A stretch of 64,000 bases of DNA, taken from assembly GCF_003265705.1 (NCBI RefSeq), contig NW_020312817.1, positions 29,463,324 to 29,527,323 on the forward strand, written 5' to 3'. This document shows, in pieces, positions 1 to 11,850 of the stretch. This DNA is from Callorhinus ursinus. Taxonomy: Eukaryota; Chordata; Mammalia; Carnivora; Otariidae. The notes beneath the pieces were generated by a model. That model was not told the origin of the DNA, searched no databases, and worked only from the letters and a program-made list of their open reading frames with translations. The position numbers and the translations under genes were made by a program. Each line of letters opens with the position of its first letter. Position 1 is the stretch's first letter.

Positions 1-104
1 TGGCATCAACAATTATCAACTAATGGCTACTTTTGTTTCATTTGTGCCCTCATCTGTGTCCAAATCACCCATTTTATTTTGAAGCAAATTCCGGACATCC
101 TATT

Positions 105-293
105 CTTTTTTTTAAGATTTTATTTATTTATTTGACAGAGAGACAGAGAGAGAGGGAAAACGAGCAGAGGGAGAGGGAGAAGCAGGCTCCCCGCTCAGCA
201 GGGAGCCCGAAGCGCAGCTCAATCCCAGGACCCTCGGATCATGACCTGAGCCGAAGGCAGCTGCTTAACCAACTGAGCCACCCAGGTGCCCGA
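105..293 (-). mobile_element. Can-SINE (tRNA-derived), minus strand
   Basis: The plus strand reads T-run, 'aagattttatttatttattt', GA-rich stretch, then the complement of the tRNA-like head ending 'gagccacccaggtgccc'. It is flanked by the 11-bp duplication gacatcctatt (94-104 and 294-304), so it is a complete retroposed copy. The frame read through it at 33-317 is not a gene. Confidence 0.95.
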
Positions 294-369
294 GACATCC
301 TATTATTTTATATATGACAATATTTCAGTAAGTATTTGTAAAAGCTCAGGACTCATTATTCTAAACATA

Positions 370-530
370 ATCACATTACTATTACCACAGCTTAAAAATT
401 AATTGTAATTCTAGGATAGGTCAACTAAACTTTATATACTGCAATTTCCTCATCTGGAAAATGGGGGATATAGTACCATCTCTTAAGTTGAAAAACTAAA
501 AACTAATGTTATAATTAATAATTTAAAAGA
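370..530 (-). repeat. MIR relic
   Basis: The core 'tttcctcatctggaaaatgg' is the reverse complement of the MIR block around 'ccattttacagatgaggaaa'. The flanks are strongly diverged, so the limits are approximate. Confidence 0.6.
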
Positions 531-2738
531 CCATATTCATTTTTCATTTGGTCTACTCTATGACTTTTATTGATGTATTTTTTTACGTTGAATTGTCACT
601 CATTCCTAGAATGAAAGCTCTCTGGTAATTATATATTGATATTTTAATATACATTTGTAATTGAGTGGTGAGTATTTTACTTTGTATTTTTGCATCTATC
701 TTATAAGTAAGATTACTTTCTAGACTTTAATTCGTTTTTTTCAGCTGTTTGAAACTTGTTCGTGGAAGCATTTGGTCTTGACATTTGGGGAGGTCATACT
801 TTTTCAGTTTCTTCACTTGGCTTTATCTCTTCTCTTTCCTAAAGTCTGAGTCCAGGTTGCATGGCCCTTTTCTAATCTCCTAAAGAATATTATGCATTAA
901 TATTGTACTTGTTTTATTATTTTTCTTCACGTTCTTTCTCTCCCATAGAGTGTGAGGCTTTCAGAGGTAAGAACAATTCCTGATAATAGATACTCAACAA
1001 ATGTTGGCCAAATGAGTGAATAAATTAATATGTAAAGCATTGAATACACTGATTGACATAGATATCAGCTGCTCTTTTTCATTTACCAAAAAGAAAAAAA
1101 TATCATGGATTTGGGGGGATGAAGATGATAATCCCATTATGCTCAAAAAATCACTCTGTCCTTTCGGAGTCTATTTATGTAAAATAATGGGTATTGAGGC
1201 AACTACCCTTCCCAGAGTGCCCAGAATACATGAATTACCTGTCTTTGGTTTTCTTTTTCTACAACCTCCACTCCCTGTTCGATGCTTCCTAAGAAATCTA
1301 AATGGATGAAGAATATCATGTGATGAGAATAAAAGAGACAAAATATTTGAAAGGATAAGTGAGAAACAAACTTTCTCAAAATCACAAATTATATGGTAAT
1401 GCCATCAAGCATTCTTCACACAGATAGAAAAAGGATAAACTCAGCAGGTGATGATGATAAAGGCTGTAAACATTCATTTTTGGTCTGCAGGAGACTTGCT
1501 GTCATCCCTTAGGGAAACCGTGTGAGGCTCAGTGTTTTTATCTCTTACAGTGATAACTTGTTTTATAGGAATTTAACTCAAGAACTTAATAATTAAAACT
1601 TGAAGAGGAAAATGAAAAACAATTAAGAACCATTAAAATAATTGTAGATATTGGATAACAATTATGTGAGAATTTTAAATCATCTAAAAGCTATGTTTAA
1701 AAGAAAGTATTTAGAGTTGGTCATGAAACCGTGAAATGTTTCAGATTTCTGTTTTAAATCTGAAAATGATTTATATATACCCTGAGTTTTTGTCAGCTTT
1801 ATGGCTCAGTGTAAAAGTTAATCTTGGACAGGCAGGGTTGTTCCTCAATTTCGACTGTCCTTTTTTCAATGAGTTATACACATTTTGCTTCCAATCAATG
1901 TCAAATGCTAGTTCATATCCTATACATTTCAAACATGTACTTGCTTGGATTATGTTCTGGGTATTTCTCTCACACTTTGTTTGGTTTCATTGTGCTTAAT
2001 GTTTTTGTTTGGCTTTTCACAAAACATACATTTTGAAGTTTTGTACTTTGATGGATTTTGCTTTGTTTTTTCCTGTCCCAATTTTGAGGAAGTCGGTAGA
2101 AAGGATGTAGCCTGTCATGTATATGGAACAACGATTACAATATTTCAGAACAAAATAGAAGTTTCCAGGCACCTACTGAAAGGTATTTTATTTTTAATGA
2201 GGATCCTAAATGGTCTGTTTAATCTGCCCTATTCACTTTTTCAGGAGGCTTCCTGTCTTGAAACAGCAGCCCCTCCCTGCTCTCACCCCCTCCCACCCAT
2301 ACATACAATGTGCATATACGAATCTAACACCTTTTGGACATGTTAAAGAGATCCCTGGGAGCCAGGGATCTCTGCAATCAGTTGCAGAGATTCAGTTCAG
2401 CTCATCAAACTGTAATCATCTAGTGTGCACATCTGTTCATGTCAATATAATAGATATTCTGCAGAACACGTAAAACAAAATCTACTCTGCTCATGGCAGT
2501 CCTAGAGAGCAGTGGGACTCTAACATAGCAACCAGTACCACATCTCCAATAGACTAGTTTTGTGTTTCACCCTGAAAGTCTGATAACACACAGCCCTCTT
2601 CCACATCACCTACTTCACCCATTCTAACACCCTCCGTTTCATTTTTTCTTCACAAAGCATTTGCATCTTGAGCCCAACAATGCAAGATACAACACTATAT
2701 TTTTATAGTGTTAATTTCCTCAAATCCTGCCTTCATCC
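531..2738. other. Intergenic, mostly unassigned
   Basis: AT-rich sequence with no gene seen. A weak L2 3'-end match lies at about 930-1025 ('gatactcaacaaatgttggc' followed by 'gagtgaataaa'). Short open frames at 1736-2473 have no recognisable product. A pair of overlapping hairpins at 2347-2391 is listed separately. A 9-bp perfect hairpin is at 2691-2712. Confidence 0.6.
2347..2391. repeat. Two overlapping perfect inverted repeats
   Basis: The arm agagatccctgg (2347-2358) pairs perfectly with ccagggatctct (2362-2373) across a 3-nt loop. The second half of that arm, extended to atctctgcaa (2368-2377), pairs perfectly with ttgcagagat (2382-2391) across a 4-nt loop. The two hairpins share 2368-2373 and so compete. 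No function is known. Confidence 0.8.
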
Positions 2739-2920
2739 ATGCACAGAAATATGAAACATGGATTTCCCTTCTTTTTGGAGATAAACAGTTTTTCTCTTGC
2801 CAGTTCCCAACAGTTTCCTGACTTAAAATACAAACACACAGTTGGAGGTTCTTGGTTACCTTTTAGGGAAGAGGAATCAAATCTAAAGCAGATACCATAT
2901 AGGTCTGAACTAGGATTTTT

Positions 2921-3142
2921 ATTTTATTTTATTTTATTTATTTTTAAAGAAATTTATTTATTTATTTATTTTTATTTATTTGACAGAGAGAGCACACAAG
3001 CAGGAGGAGTGGCAGGCAGAGGGAGAGGGAGAAGCAGGCTCCTCAATGAGTAGGGAGCCTGATTGGAGGCTTCATCCCAAGACCCTGGGATCATGACCTG
3101 AGCTGAGGGCAGACACTTAATCGACTGAGCCACCCAGGTGCC
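2921..3142 (-). mobile_element. Can-SINE, minus strand
   Basis: A long A-tail complement (attttattttattttattta), GA-rich region and tRNA-like head ending 'gagccacccaggtgcc'. Flanked by the 16-bp perfect duplication ctgaactaggattttt (2905-2920, 3143-3158). It interrupts the open frame described at 2739-3690. Confidence 0.95.
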
Positions 3143-3599
3143 CTGAACTAGGATTTTTTAAAAGGAACCTCTCACCTATAATTAGGCTCTCTTCCATTAT
3201 TGTATTACCATCAGTAGTCCTTGTTTTGAGATTTTTTAATATCAGGAGAGATTTAATTTATAAAAGTAGTTGTGGATTCACAGCACCAGAACTAGACAGG
3301 ATGACTTTTGATAGAATTATTGCCATAACTGAAAACATGTCTGAAGATCTTGATATAGTTATTCCTGTTTTTAAATCATATTCAACTTCACCAGTAAGAT
3401 TACAGTATTATCAGAATTGCCCAAAGACCAATTACGAGATTCAACTGTTAAATACCACAATTATAAAGGAATTAACTATTGAAAGTGTGTTAATCCCTAA
3501 TGCCAATTTTACAGGGCCATTATTAACTTTTGAGGAAAGATCAGCATACTCAACTAAATCTCTAAAGTCTAGTGTTTTTAGATATCAGAACATAAGTAG

Positions 3600-3600
<1 letters not shown>

Positions 3601-3643
<43 letters not shown>
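3601..3643 (+). repeat. (TG)n microsatellite
   Basis: Uninterrupted TG dinucleotides, about 21 units, inside the unidentified open frame. The Val-Cys translation is an artefact of the repeat. Confidence 0.98.
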
Positions 3644-3646
<3 letters not shown>

Positions 3647-3690
3647 ATCTTCACTGCCACCTAAGAGGTATAGGAAGGAAGCATGTGTAA

Positions 3691-4440
3691 TGACACATCA
3701 GAAGGGAGTTTTTGTTGTTTGTTTTTGTTTTTTTTCCCAAAACTTCTATAAAAGAAGCTTAAAAAAAAAAACAAAAAACCTTCAACTGGACAATCTATCA
3801 CAATACTCCCAGTGGGTACACCCAGAAAGAGTCACATCTGGAAAACCAATGAGGAAATTATCAAATAACCCAGCAAGAAAAAATAATGACTCGAATGAAG
3901 GAAATAGTAATAAGGGATGAAGAAAAGGGAAAATTAAGAGAAATTTAGGAGTTAAAATTGAAAATTTTAAAAGATCCAGAGTGCAGTGTGAGGAAGAAAT
4001 AGTCATCCATACTGTCTTCCGGGATTCTGTCTTGAACAGTAGAGAAATATGCCCGAGTATATCATTATAGCCTTTGCAACAGAAGTTCCAGTATGAAAGA
4101 AAGAAAAATGTTATTAAACCACTGTCATAAGAGGACAGTCGAATTTCATTCAATTTCTGGTATCACAACAGAAGGGAATTCCAAGTTGTAATCTGGGGCA
4201 ATTTAGAATATTCCAGGGACCTGGATCAGTGATGCCAAGCCCGAATACTGTTTAAATGGTGGAACAGTTACTCATTATCTAATGAGTTTCAACATAGTTA
4301 AGTTTGGCAAAATATCCTTTTGGCTTCCATGGTCTGCAAGGTGTTCCTAGTTTCAGGGCTCCTTAAAGGATTAGCGAAGGCCTTTGCTGTGACTACACTG
4401 TATTTCAATTTCATCCTCTGCTCAAATCCTTTTTCCTTCT
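3691..4440 (+). other. Intergenic; short open segments after the unidentified frame
   Basis: Two stop-free segments lie at about 3780-3920 and 3940-4068, in different frames, with hydrophilic Lys/Ser/Asn-rich translations. They could be frameshifted continuations of the 2739-3690 frame, but no homology was recognised. The A-rich run at 3760-3778 is not followed by a TSD that could be identified. Confidence 0.3.
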
Positions 4441-4452
4441 CTCTCCCCACAG

Positions 4453-4580
4453 GTGTGAATTCTGAAAGCACTCCGCAATCAAGTTCCTTCAGACAAATCT
4501 GCATCTCAACGTTGGCTTCCTGGAGAAACCAACCTGTACTGGACTTCAGCAAGTCCTCATTTTCTGTCCTTTCAATTTGA
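4453..4580 (+). other. Possible exon after a strong splice-acceptor-like site
   Basis: A pyrimidine-rich stretch ends in 'ctctccccacag' (AG at 4451-4452), a good match to a mammalian 3' splice site. In one phase the next 42 codons are open and end in TGA. The opposite strand is also open over the same interval (4298-4591), which weakens the coding argument. No family was recognised. Confidence 0.2.
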
Positions 4581-4591
4581 GATACAGGCAA

Positions 4592-5159
4592 TATTTTTCA
4601 AGCATATTTCTATGTTATATAGGTATATAGATTTCATATATATGACATATACAATATAAAATAAGTTGATGATAGCAAGAAGATTTTAAGAAAACAGTAA
4701 GATATTCTGCCAGAAGGCTCATTGTTGTACCAACTACCATTATGAACCAGACACAAGCCACAACACAAAGAACCCTGAGTTTTATGTCATTCCAGGGATG
4801 TAGAATCACTGAATACAGTATCACTAACAGTCAATGCTAGAACTGAGAACAGTCTTAAGTTGAATAATCTTAAATTGGTCGAGATACTCTCTTTGAATCT
4901 GTTATAAAAATCCAGGGGGAAAAGAGCCCAAAATAGAAAGGCAGACTAGAATTCTACAGCTAAATCTAGAAATTGTCTGGCATGTACTGATTCTATATCC
5001 TAAGCCAGATTATTGCTCTGCCCTTATTTCCCCTCCCTCATGTTCCATCTGCAATGTGTTTTCTGATGTTGAATATCTACCAATGCAGAGAATTAAGTCT
5101 TTTTCCTTTTGACAGAATATTTCTAATTTCTTTTCATTCAGAGGTTAAATTGTTTTATT
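4592..5159. other. Intergenic, nothing recognised
   Basis: AT-rich sequence without long open frames, repeats or RNA genes that could be named. Confidence 0.5.
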
Positions 5160-5169
5160 CTATCAGTTT

Positions 5170-5564
5170 TTTTAATATTTCAAGTTTTCATTTAAATTCT
5201 AGTAAGTAACATATGGTAAAATATTAGTTTCAGGGGTAGAATTTGGTGATTCATCACTTACATACAACACCTAGTGCTCATCACAAGTGCCCTCCTTAAT
5301 ATCCCTCACTCATTTAGCCCATCCCCCTGCAGGCCTCCCCTCCAGCAACCCTCAGTTTGTTCTCTATAGTTAAGAGTCTCTCTCTTATGGTTTGCTTCCC
5401 TGCTAACCTTATGTTCATCTGTTTTCTTTCTTAAATTTCATACATGAGTGAAATTATATAGTATTTGTCTTTCTCTGACTGACTTATTTTGCTTAGTATA
5501 ATACAACTCTATCTCTATCCACATCAAGCAAATGGCAAAATTTCATCCTTTTATGGCTGAATAC
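5170..5564 (-). mobile_element. 5'-truncated L1, 3' end only
   Basis: Complement of the carnivore L1 3'UTR and ORF2 tail ('cacctagtgctcatcacaag', 'accctcagtttgttctct', 'gacttattttgcttagtata'). The flanking duplication ctatcagttt (5160-5169 and 5565-5574) marks a roughly 395-bp insertion. It carries no coding capacity. Confidence 0.85.
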
Positions 5565-5739
5565 CTATCAGTTTAATAATACAAGGGTTTTTTTCATGTA
5601 CCCCAACCTAAATTGACTGAAATTGTTTATCAGAAGCTATCTAAAAGTACTGATTTCTAATACATTCTATATCACTAATAATGATGATACAAATGATGCA
5701 GTTTATTTTTCATTATGTGCATTGTTATGGTTTCCATGC

Positions 5740-5952
5740 TTAGCTGTTTTGAGTAACCCTCAAGAATCATAATCCTGTAATGTATGAAATATTACTATGC
5801 CCAATTTGTTGATGAGGAACATGAAGTACAGGAAGTCTAGGCAACTTAACCATAGCCACTCAGCTGGAAAGTAGTGAAGGTCAAATTTGAATCCCGGCAG
5901 CATGAGCTCTAGAATAAGTGCTTTGAATCCTTATACTCTGCTGCCTCTCACT
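5740..5952 (+). repeat. MIR
   Basis: Near-complete MIR in sense orientation: 'gatgaggaacatgaagtaca', 'cttaaccatagccactcagc', 'gaatcccggcagcatgagct' and a 'ctgctgcctctc' end follow the MIR core and tail in order. Confidence 0.85.
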
Positions 5953-6064
5953 AAAAATACCACAATCTTCCTAGATCGTTAAATACAAAACACTGGATTA
6001 TAATAAATTAGGCCAAAACCCTAACCTAAACCAAACCTTAAGCCAAACACTAATCCTCATTCTT

Positions 6065-6540
6065 TTTTATTTTTGAATGTAGTTCTTTTCTTTTTATTTT
6101 TTTATTATGTTAATCACCATACATTACATCATTAGTTTTTGATGTAGTGTTCCATGATTCATTGTATATGCATAACACCCAGTGCTCCATTTAGTATGTG
6201 CCCTCTTTAATACCCAACACCAGGCTAACCCATCCTTCCACCCTCTCCCCTCTAGAACCCTCAGTTTGTTTTTCAGAGTCCATCGTCTCTCATGGTTCGT
6301 CTCCCCCTCAGATTTTCCCCTTCATTCTTCCCCTCCTCTATCTTCTTCTTCTTTTTTTTTTTAACATATATTATATTATTTGTTGCAGAGGTACAGATCT
6401 GTGATTCGACAGTCTTGTACAATTCACAGCGCTCACCATAGGCATACCCTCACCAATGTCTATCACCCAGCCACCCCATCCCTCCCACCCCCCACCATTC
6501 CAGCAACCCTCACTTTGTTTCCTGAGATTAAGAATTCCTC
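6065..6540 (-). other. L1 3'UTR (copy A)
   Basis: G-rich on the L1 sense strand (complement of 'ccaccccccaccattcc' type tracts), with an internal A-rich/GAA block (6342-6362 on the plus strand) and the terminal 'catacattacatcattagtt' motif shared with copies B and E. Confidence 0.85.
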
Positions 6541-8947
6541 CTATCACTGATGTCATATGACACATGTCTTTCTCTGATTGACTTATTTCGCTCAGCATAA
6601 CACCCTACAGTTCCATCCACGTCGTTGCAAATGGCAAGATCTCATTCATTTTGATGGCTGCATAATATTCCATTGTATATATATACCATTTCTTCTTTAT
6701 CCATTCATCTGTTGCTGGACATCTTGGCTCTTTCCACAGTTTGGCTATTGTGAACATTGCTGCTATAAACATTGGGGTGCATGTACCCCTTCGGATCCCT
6801 ACATTTGTATCTTTGTGGTAAATACCCCATAGTGCAATTGCTGGATTGTATGGTAGCTCTATTTCCAATTTTTTGAGGAACCTCCATACTGTTTTCCAGA
6901 GTGGCTGCACCAGCTTGCATTCTCATCAAGAGTGTAGGAGGGTTCCCCTTTCACTGCATCCCCGCCAACATCTGTCGTTCCCTGACTTGTTAATTTTAGC
7001 CATTCTGACTGGTGTAAGGTGATATCTCATTGAGGTTTTGATTTGGATTTCCCTGATGCTGAGCAATGTTGAACACTTTTTCATGTGTCCGTTGGCCATT
7101 TGGATGTCTTCTTTGGAAAAATGTCTCTTCATGTCTTCTGCCCATTTCTTGATTGGATTATTTGTTCTTTGGGTGTTGAGTTTGATAAGTTCTTTATAGA
7201 TTTTGGATACTAGCCCGTTATCTGCTATGTCATTTGCAAATATCTTCTCCCATTCTGTAGGTTGTCTTTTGGTTTTGTGAACTGTTTCTTTTGCTGTGCA
7301 AAAGCTTCTTATCTTGATGAAGTCCCAATAGTTCATTTTTGCCCTTGCTTCCCTTGCCTTTGGCAATGTTTCTAGGAAGAAGTTGCTGCAACTGAGGTCG
7401 AAGAGGTTGCTGCCTGTGTTCTCCTTTAGGATTTTGATGGACTCCTGTCTCACGTTTAGGTCTTTCAACCATATGGAGTCTATTTTTGTGTGTGGTGTAA
7501 GGAAATGGTCCAGTTTCATTCTTCTGCACGTGGCTGTCCAATTTTCCCAACACCATTTGTTGAAGAGACTGTCTTTTTTCCACTGGACATTCTTTACTGC
7601 TTTGTCAAAGATGAGTTGACCATAGAGTTGAGGGTCCATTTCTGGGCCCTCTATTTTGTTCCATTGATCTACGTGTCTGCTTTTGTGCCAGCACCATACT
7701 GTCTTGATGATGACAGCTTTGTAATAGAGCTGGAAGTCCGGAATTGTGATGCCGCCAGCTTTGTTTTTCTTTTTCAACATTCCTCTGGCTATTCGGGGTC
7801 TTTTCTGGTTCCATACAAATTTTAGGATTATTTGTTCCATTTCTTTGAAAAAAGTGGATGGTATTTTGATGGGGATTGCATTGAGGTGTACATTGTTCTA
7901 GGTATCATTGACATCTTCACAATATTTGTTCTTCCAATCCATGAGCATGGAACATTTTTCCATTTCTTTGTGTCTTCCTCAGTTTCTTTCATGACTATTT
8001 TATACTCATGAAATCCTCTTAGATCCTTTGCCTCTTTGGTTAGATTTATTCCTAGGTATCTTATGGTTTTGGGTGCAATTGTAAATGGGATTGACTCCTT
8101 AATTTGTCTCTCTTCTGTCTTGTTGTTGGTGTATAGGAATGCCACTGATTTCTGTGCATTGATTTTATATCCTGCCACTTTACTGAATTCCTGTATGAGT
8201 TCTAGCAGTTGTGGGGTGGAGTCTTTTGGGTTTTCCACATAAAGTATCATATCATCTGCAAAAAGTGAGAGTTTGACTTCTTCTTTGCCAATTTGGATGC
8301 CTTTTATTTCTTTTTGTTGTCTGATTGCTATGGCTAGGACTTCTAATACTATGTTGAATAGGAGTGGTGATAGTGGACATCCCTGCCGCATTCCTGACCT
8401 CAGGGGGAAAGCTCTCAGTTTTTTCCCGTTGAGAATGATATTCGCTGTGGGTTTTTCATAGATGGTTTTTATGATATTGAGGTATGTACCCTCTATCCCT
8501 ATACTCTGAAGAGTTTTGATCAAGAAAGGATGCTGTACTTTGTCAAATGCTTTTTCTGCATCTATTGAGAGGATCATATGATTCTTGTTCTTTCTTTTGT
8601 TAATGTATTTTATCACATTGATTGATTTGCGGATGTTGAACGAAACTTGCAGCCCAGGGGTAAATCCCACTTGGTCGTGGTGAATAATCCTTTTAATGTA
8701 CTGTTGGATCCTATTGGCTAGTATTTTGGTGAGAATTTTTGCATCCATGTTCATCAAGGATATTGGTCTGTAATTCTCCTTTTTGATGGGGTCTTTGTCT
8801 GGTTTGGGGATCAAGGTAATGGTGGCCTCATAAAACGAGTTTGGAAGTTTTCCTTCCATTTCTATTTTTTGGAACAGTTTCAGAAGAATAGGTATTAATT
8901 CTTCTTTAAATGTTTGGTAGAATTCCCCTGGGAAGCCATCTGGCCCT
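6541..8947 (-). pseudogene. L1 ORF2 C-terminal two-thirds (copy A)
   Basis: This encodes the reverse transcriptase and C-terminal part of L1 ORF2p, which normally copies L1 RNA at the target site. The endonuclease and the start of the RT are missing through 5' truncation. The RT block is open from about 8947 to 7828 and contains the YRPISLMN motif, [24 protein letters not shown] and an intact FADD catalytic box (8251-8262). A frameshift near 7830-7840 moves the frame; the next open block runs to 6926 and includes [13 protein letters not shown] and [12 protein letters not shown] motifs. A second shift near 6910-6926 leads to the LPYNPAIAL and YTMEYYAAIK blocks. The usual stop, TGA in copy B, is read as GGA here. 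There is no promoter, so it cannot be expressed as a working L1. Confidence 0.93.
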
Positions 8948-8963
8948 ACTAATCCTCATTCTT

Positions 8964-10084
8964 GATACAAATGTTTTCTTTTCACACAAATCTGCCAGCA
9001 ACTCTTGACATTTCTCTTTCTAAATCGCCAGGAACTCTCAACTACTACCCTTGCCATTTCACCTGAAGCACCAGTCCGCACATATCCACATGTGACATCT
9101 GGGCAGATGAATGTCTGCCAGCCTGCCTGTCTTGGTCTCCATGTCATTCATTGCCACAACTTATTAAAACACCCCTCATGCAGGTCCAATAGCATAGTTG
9201 GCATCATTTAAACCACAAAGCAGAAAAAATTATGCAAATGCACACAGCCAACATGAAAGTCCATTGATTTCCTGGAGTCAAATATAATGAATTCTCATCA
9301 CAAATTTTATGTTATGAACTAATGGAAAGGGACTAATAGTAGTAACCAGGGGCAGAGACAATAGTTGGGAGAACTGCATACAGAAGGTTACAATATAACA
9401 ATACCACAATAATGCAATCAAGGAACCAAAATTAGTCATTCAATGTATTGCTTTAAAATAGCACTTAGTCTAGATCATATATGTTTGGAAGAAATGTGAA
9501 CTTCGTGTCTTTTATTCTAGGGAAAAAAAAGTATGAATAGGAAAAGGAGACTGGGCATAAAGAAAGCATGAATCAGAAAGAAAACGAGATTTTAAAATTA
9601 TTAGTAAAACTGGTTACTGTCCCATTCTGGTGTCCAGTCTCATCAAATGGAAATGTGGCAAGAAGTGTGGGGAAAGTATTCGAGCACAGTATGGGCAGGA
9701 GTATAAGATTAGTATCCAGAAAAACTCAGTTTGATTTCCAGCTACTTCATTCCTGCATGCAAAACCTTAAGCAAGTTGGCAGAAACACCCTATACGTCAG
9801 TAGTCACAGAAGCATATTATGTATTTATATCATCTAATGTGTTAGATAATATAAATAGAAGTGCTTAATACCATGATAAGAAAGTAGAAACCTTTAAACC
9901 AGTGCTAATTGAATTTGATGTCCCTTGGTCTTTAGGGATATTGATAGAGTCATTCTATAATAAAAAAAATTTTAAAACATTGTATATATTTGTAGAGCCC
10001 TCACTATTAACTGTATTTTCTAGTTAAGATAATTAAACTGTGGGAGATGTTATGGAGTGGAAATTTGTTTAAATATCATAGTGT
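8964..10084. other. Intergenic, nothing recognised
   Basis: Short open frames at 9005-9211 and 9568-9837 have no family resemblance. No repeat could be named with confidence. Confidence 0.5.
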
Positions 10085-10720
10085 TCAGGGTCAAATCAGG
10101 AGACGGAAACCACAGAGTAATTTGAACAATGAATGCTTAATATAAAGGATTATTAACTTGTAACAGGGGACTAGCTACCAAGGGGATAAAGAGAAATCCA
10201 AAGAATGCAGGAGCAGAAGATATAGGGGTGAGGCAGAGTGCCAAATAAGAAACGACTTGGGAGAAGGACCCTCCCCTCCAAGGTAATATTCAGAACTCAC
10301 GGTAGAGGGTATGGCTGTAGCCTACCAGTCTATAATATAGTTCCCAGAAGTGCCACAGGCTAAGATTTGCACACAGGAAACTACCCATTACAGTGCTGAA
10401 AAACCTTGCCTGGTAGCTGCCTGGGGAGGTGCTGTTGAACTTGACTAGTGTACTGTCTATGACACCAGCAGTATTCATCAGGAAGCTGCCTATAAAAAGA
10501 CCCTCAGCTGGGATATTAGCTAGGGCATCCATGGAACATCCCAGGAGTTCCATTCATGGGGCAAATACTGAAACACTTTGGGAGTTAGTACCACTAAATG
10601 TCTGTAGCTATGTGTCCCACATGCCAGTCAAATGCTGTAATAATAGCAAGAAGAAACAAAGATACACCAGGACAAGGAAGAGAAGGCCCTTTGTCCTCTA
10701 CTGACAAAAATTAACAGAAT
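10085..10720. repeat. Possible old interspersed repeat, unassigned
   Basis: The block beginning 'caaatcaggagacggaaacc' and continuing 'tttgaacaatgaatgcttaa' has the look of a dispersed mammalian repeat, but the family could not be fixed. The minus frame at 10290-10553 falls in it and is not taken as a gene. Confidence 0.3.
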
Positions 10721-11389
10721 TAAAGGAAGGAGAAATGTTTACAAGGTCTAGCTTAAGTACCATAAGCAGGGTAATGAAGGGCAAAGTTGGAACTGAGAGG
10801 CACTAATTGTACACATATGCATACTTATCTCTAATGTATACATATCCACCTCCTGGGAAAATGGGATATTATTTACTGTTTGTTGGCTCTTATAATTCAG
10901 TATCAGAAGGCTGATATTCATTTAGGAAATAGAATACCACTATTTATTCTTAGACATCAAGTTATTTATCACTTAGAGAATAGGAATAGGAGCCCAGCTA
11001 CTACCACTTTGCCTTTGGAAGCAAGACCTGAGAACATCGCTGGAGACTGCTGTTTCTTTTCATAAAGTAAATCTGTAGTGAGTGATTAGCTGTTACCAAA
11101 TGTGTTTGTCCCGATGTAGATGAAGGGCTATAAATCCCTCAGAGTGGAGGGAGAGAAATACAATGTCAAACAAGAGGAGCCTGTCTGATGTCAACAGGTA
11201 CTATACACATGGGCTGTTTCTTCGGTTAAAAAGTGTTGTCAGTGATATGCATCAGGGAAACTCTTTCATCCTTTAGGCAGATACATATATTGGCATAGCC
11301 AATTTGAAGACCGACTAACAATATATAGTAAAAATGAAGATGTATACATCCTATTGTTGGCTAAATCTCAGAGATAATTTTTCATATTT
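10721..11389. other. Intergenic, nothing recognised
   Basis: AT-rich, with only short chance frames such as 10880-11065. Confidence 0.5.
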
Positions 11390-11850
11390 TTTAAAAGATA
11401 TGTACAAGAAAGTACATAAAAACATTGTTATAGCAAAAACAAAATTGGTAACAATATAAATGTTTATCGGTAGAAAAATGGATAAATAATTTGCTGTATC
11501 CTCATACAATGAAAGACTGGAGCAGCAGGAACAAATTAACTAGAGCCATTCATGTCAGTAGGGACGAATGTCATAATTACTTTTAAACAAAACATGCAAG
11601 TTGTAAAATGATGCATATAATATTTATATAAAGTTCAAAGTAAAAAATATACATACACACATATATAGTTTAGGACTACATGGATTGGTAATAAATATAT
11701 AAAAAATATATAAATGATACAAATTTCAGCATAATCATTGCCTCTGGGAGTGGATAGAGAGGAATGGTATCAAGAAAGGATTCATAGGGAGCTTTAACTT
11801 TTCATGTAGTATTTTATGTCTTAAGCTAGGAGGTAAATACATTGACATTC
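11390..11850 (+). mobile_element. Old L1 3'-end fragment
   Basis: Diverged match to the end of mammalian L1 ORF2 and the 3'UTR: 'gaaaaatggataaataattt', 'ttatataaagttcaaagta' and 'attgcctctgggagtggata' occur in the expected order. Many substitutions and an AT expansion in the middle indicate an ancient copy. Confidence 0.6.

Larger units (their letters stand above)
2739..3690 (+). pseudogene. Unidentified coding-like frame split by a SINE and a TG run
   Basis: A frame is open from 2739 to the SINE at 2921. It resumes after the second TSD copy (3143-3158) and runs to 3690, ending after a (TG)n tract read as Val-Cys. The SINE plus one TSD copy adds 238 bp, and the frame on the far side is the one that directly continues the upstream frame, so before the insertion it was continuous over about 235 codons. 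Residues from about 3250 to 3595 have an ordinary soluble-protein composition (for example RRDLIYKSSCGF and LTFEERSAYSTKSLKSS), unlike the AT-rich translations around it. No methionine start, family or domain was recognised. It may be a decayed processed pseudogene, an old exon, or chance; no product is assigned. Confidence 0.35.
6065..8947 (-). mobile_element. L1 copy A, 5'-truncated, minus strand
   Basis: From left to right it holds the T-rich tail complement, the 3'UTR (to about 6541) and ORF2 back to the RT region at the GPDGFPGEF motif, where it is truncated. The 16-bp perfect duplication actaatcctcattctt flanks it (6049-6064 and 8948-8963). The length is about 2.88 kb. The low number of frame breaks suggests a fairly recent insertion. 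Confidence 0.97.

Noticed and set aside
33..317. 94-residue frame
   Set aside because: It is mostly the antisense of a Can-SINE.
6010..6046. Telomere-like 'accctaacctaaacc' sequence
   Set aside because: Only one and a half degenerate CCCTAA units; too short for an interstitial telomeric repeat.
7383..8461. Plus-strand frames across L1 copy A
   Set aside because: Shadows of ORF2 on the opposite strand.
10290..10704. Overlapping frames on both strands (87 and 91 residues)
   Set aside because: Fall in an old repeat-like block and overlap each other; no homology recognised.
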